NCBI GenBank assembly: GCA_963621885.1
Contig: CAVFFT010000013.1
Span: 1-5,710 of the forward strand
DNA: 5,710 nucleotides
Source of the DNA: UMGS1519 sp963621885
GTDB taxonomy: Bacteria > Actinomycetota > Coriobacteriia > Coriobacteriales > Eggerthellaceae
Direction of reading: 5' to 3'
In this document: positions 5,256 through 5,710 of the stretch, one piece after another
Numbering within the stretch: the first letter of the stretch is position 1
Layout: each line of letters starts with the position of its first letter
Notes under the pieces: generated by a model
Told to the model about the DNA's origin: nothing
What the model saw: the letters and a program-made list of their open reading frames with translations, nothing else
Database searches by the model: none
Position numbers and translations under genes: made by a program

Positions 5256-5710
5256 ATGAAACAGAAATCTTCAAGCAGACGAGTCAATGAGCAGGCCCGA
5301 CAGATTCTGGCCGACATCATGCTTTTCGAAATCTCCGATCCGGTGCTGCGCGATGCGACGATCACCGGTTGCGAGGTGAGCTTCGACCGTAGCTACTGCA
5401 ACGTCTTCTACACGGCCAACCCCGATTCCTACGAGGAGACGGCGGAGGCCTTCGCACGTGCGCGTGGTCGCATTCGCTCGCTGATGGCGAAGCGTCAGAG
5501 CTGGCGCGTGACACCGGAGCTGCGTTTCCATCTTGATGAGAGCATCGACAACGCGGAGCGTATCGACCGGGCGCTGAAGGCCGATGCGGCGCGTCTCTTC
5601 CATGAGGACGAGCTGGTCGAGGATGAAGCATTCGAAGACGACGCGCAGTTCGAGGACGCGGAAGAGCCGGATGAGGCCGAAGACGGACTCGACGCCGATG
5701 ACGAGCTCGA
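5256..5710 (+). CDS. rbfA: 30S ribosome-binding factor RbfA, 3' end beyond the window
   Basis: RbfA binds the 30S subunit near the 5' end of 16S rRNA and is needed for late maturation and cold adaptation. 151 codons are visible without a stop, so the gene continues past the edge. The KH-type core matches the family: RRVNEQARQILADIMLFEISDP (residues 8-29; two overlapping blocks, RRVNEQARQ and ILADIMLFEISDP), GCEVSFDRSYCNVFY (38-52), ARGRIRSLMAKR (69-80, the kinked-helix region) and VTPELRFHLDESID (85-98). The core ends near residue 115. Residues 117-151 contain 21 Asp/Glu and no Lys or Arg, an acidic tail longer than in typical RbfA proteins of about 120-130 residues. AAGGAG (5241-5246) lies 9 nt before the ATG. 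The gene follows a strong terminator, so its expression may be partly separate from infB. Confidence 0.93.
   Translation, partial: MKQKSSSRRVNEQARQILADIMLFEISDPVLRDATITGCEVSFDRSYCNVFYTANPDSYEETAEAFARARGRIRSLMAKRQSWRVTPELRFHLDESIDNAERIDRALKADAARLFHEDELVEDEAFEDDAQFEDAEEPDEAEDGLDADDEL

Overview
This window holds a conserved bacterial transcription/translation operon, all on the + strand: rimP - nusA - ylxR (rnpM) - infB - rbfA. The last gene runs off the right edge. The DNA is GC-rich with strongly G/C-biased third codon positions. There is no L7Ae-like gene (ylxQ) between ylxR and infB, where many Firmicutes carry one. The gene order, the very long charged IF2 linker and the general look of NusA suggest an actinobacterium, most likely a Coriobacteriia (Eggerthella/Slackia-type) chromosome. 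The taxon is an inference from memory, not from a search.

Layout. Positions 1-130 look like the end of an upstream unit: a short stretch with coding-like third positions, then two GC-rich hairpins, the second followed by five T. A promoter with an extended -10 element (TGGTATAAC) follows at about 133-160. It leads into an untranslated leader of roughly 115 nt. The leader contains a hairpin with a GUAA loop, a terminator-like hairpin with a U-rich tail, and an upstream copy of the terminator's right arm that could form a competing pairing. rimP starts at a GTG (283), not at the in-frame codons further upstream. nusA, ylxR and infB follow with gaps of 39, 10 and 13 nt. After infB comes a strong intrinsic terminator, and then rbfA with its own good ribosome binding site.

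How the genes work together. RimP and RbfA are 30S ribosome maturation factors. NusA is an RNA polymerase elongation, pausing and termination factor. YlxR/RnpM is a small RNA-binding protein reported to modulate RNase P. IF2 is the GTPase that brings initiator tRNA to the 30S subunit. The operon thus links transcription elongation, tRNA/rRNA processing, small-subunit assembly and translation initiation. In E. coli the equivalent operon is autoregulated by NusA, which gives a plausible reason for an attenuator in the leader here.

This is a core housekeeping region, and I do not see a new defence, mobile or biosynthetic system. The points most worth a second look are: a Cys3-His zinc-finger-like module at the extreme C-terminus of NusA; the possible terminator/antiterminator switch in the leader; a duplicated sequence motif in the IF2 linker; the terminator separating rbfA from infB; and the long acidic tail of RbfA.
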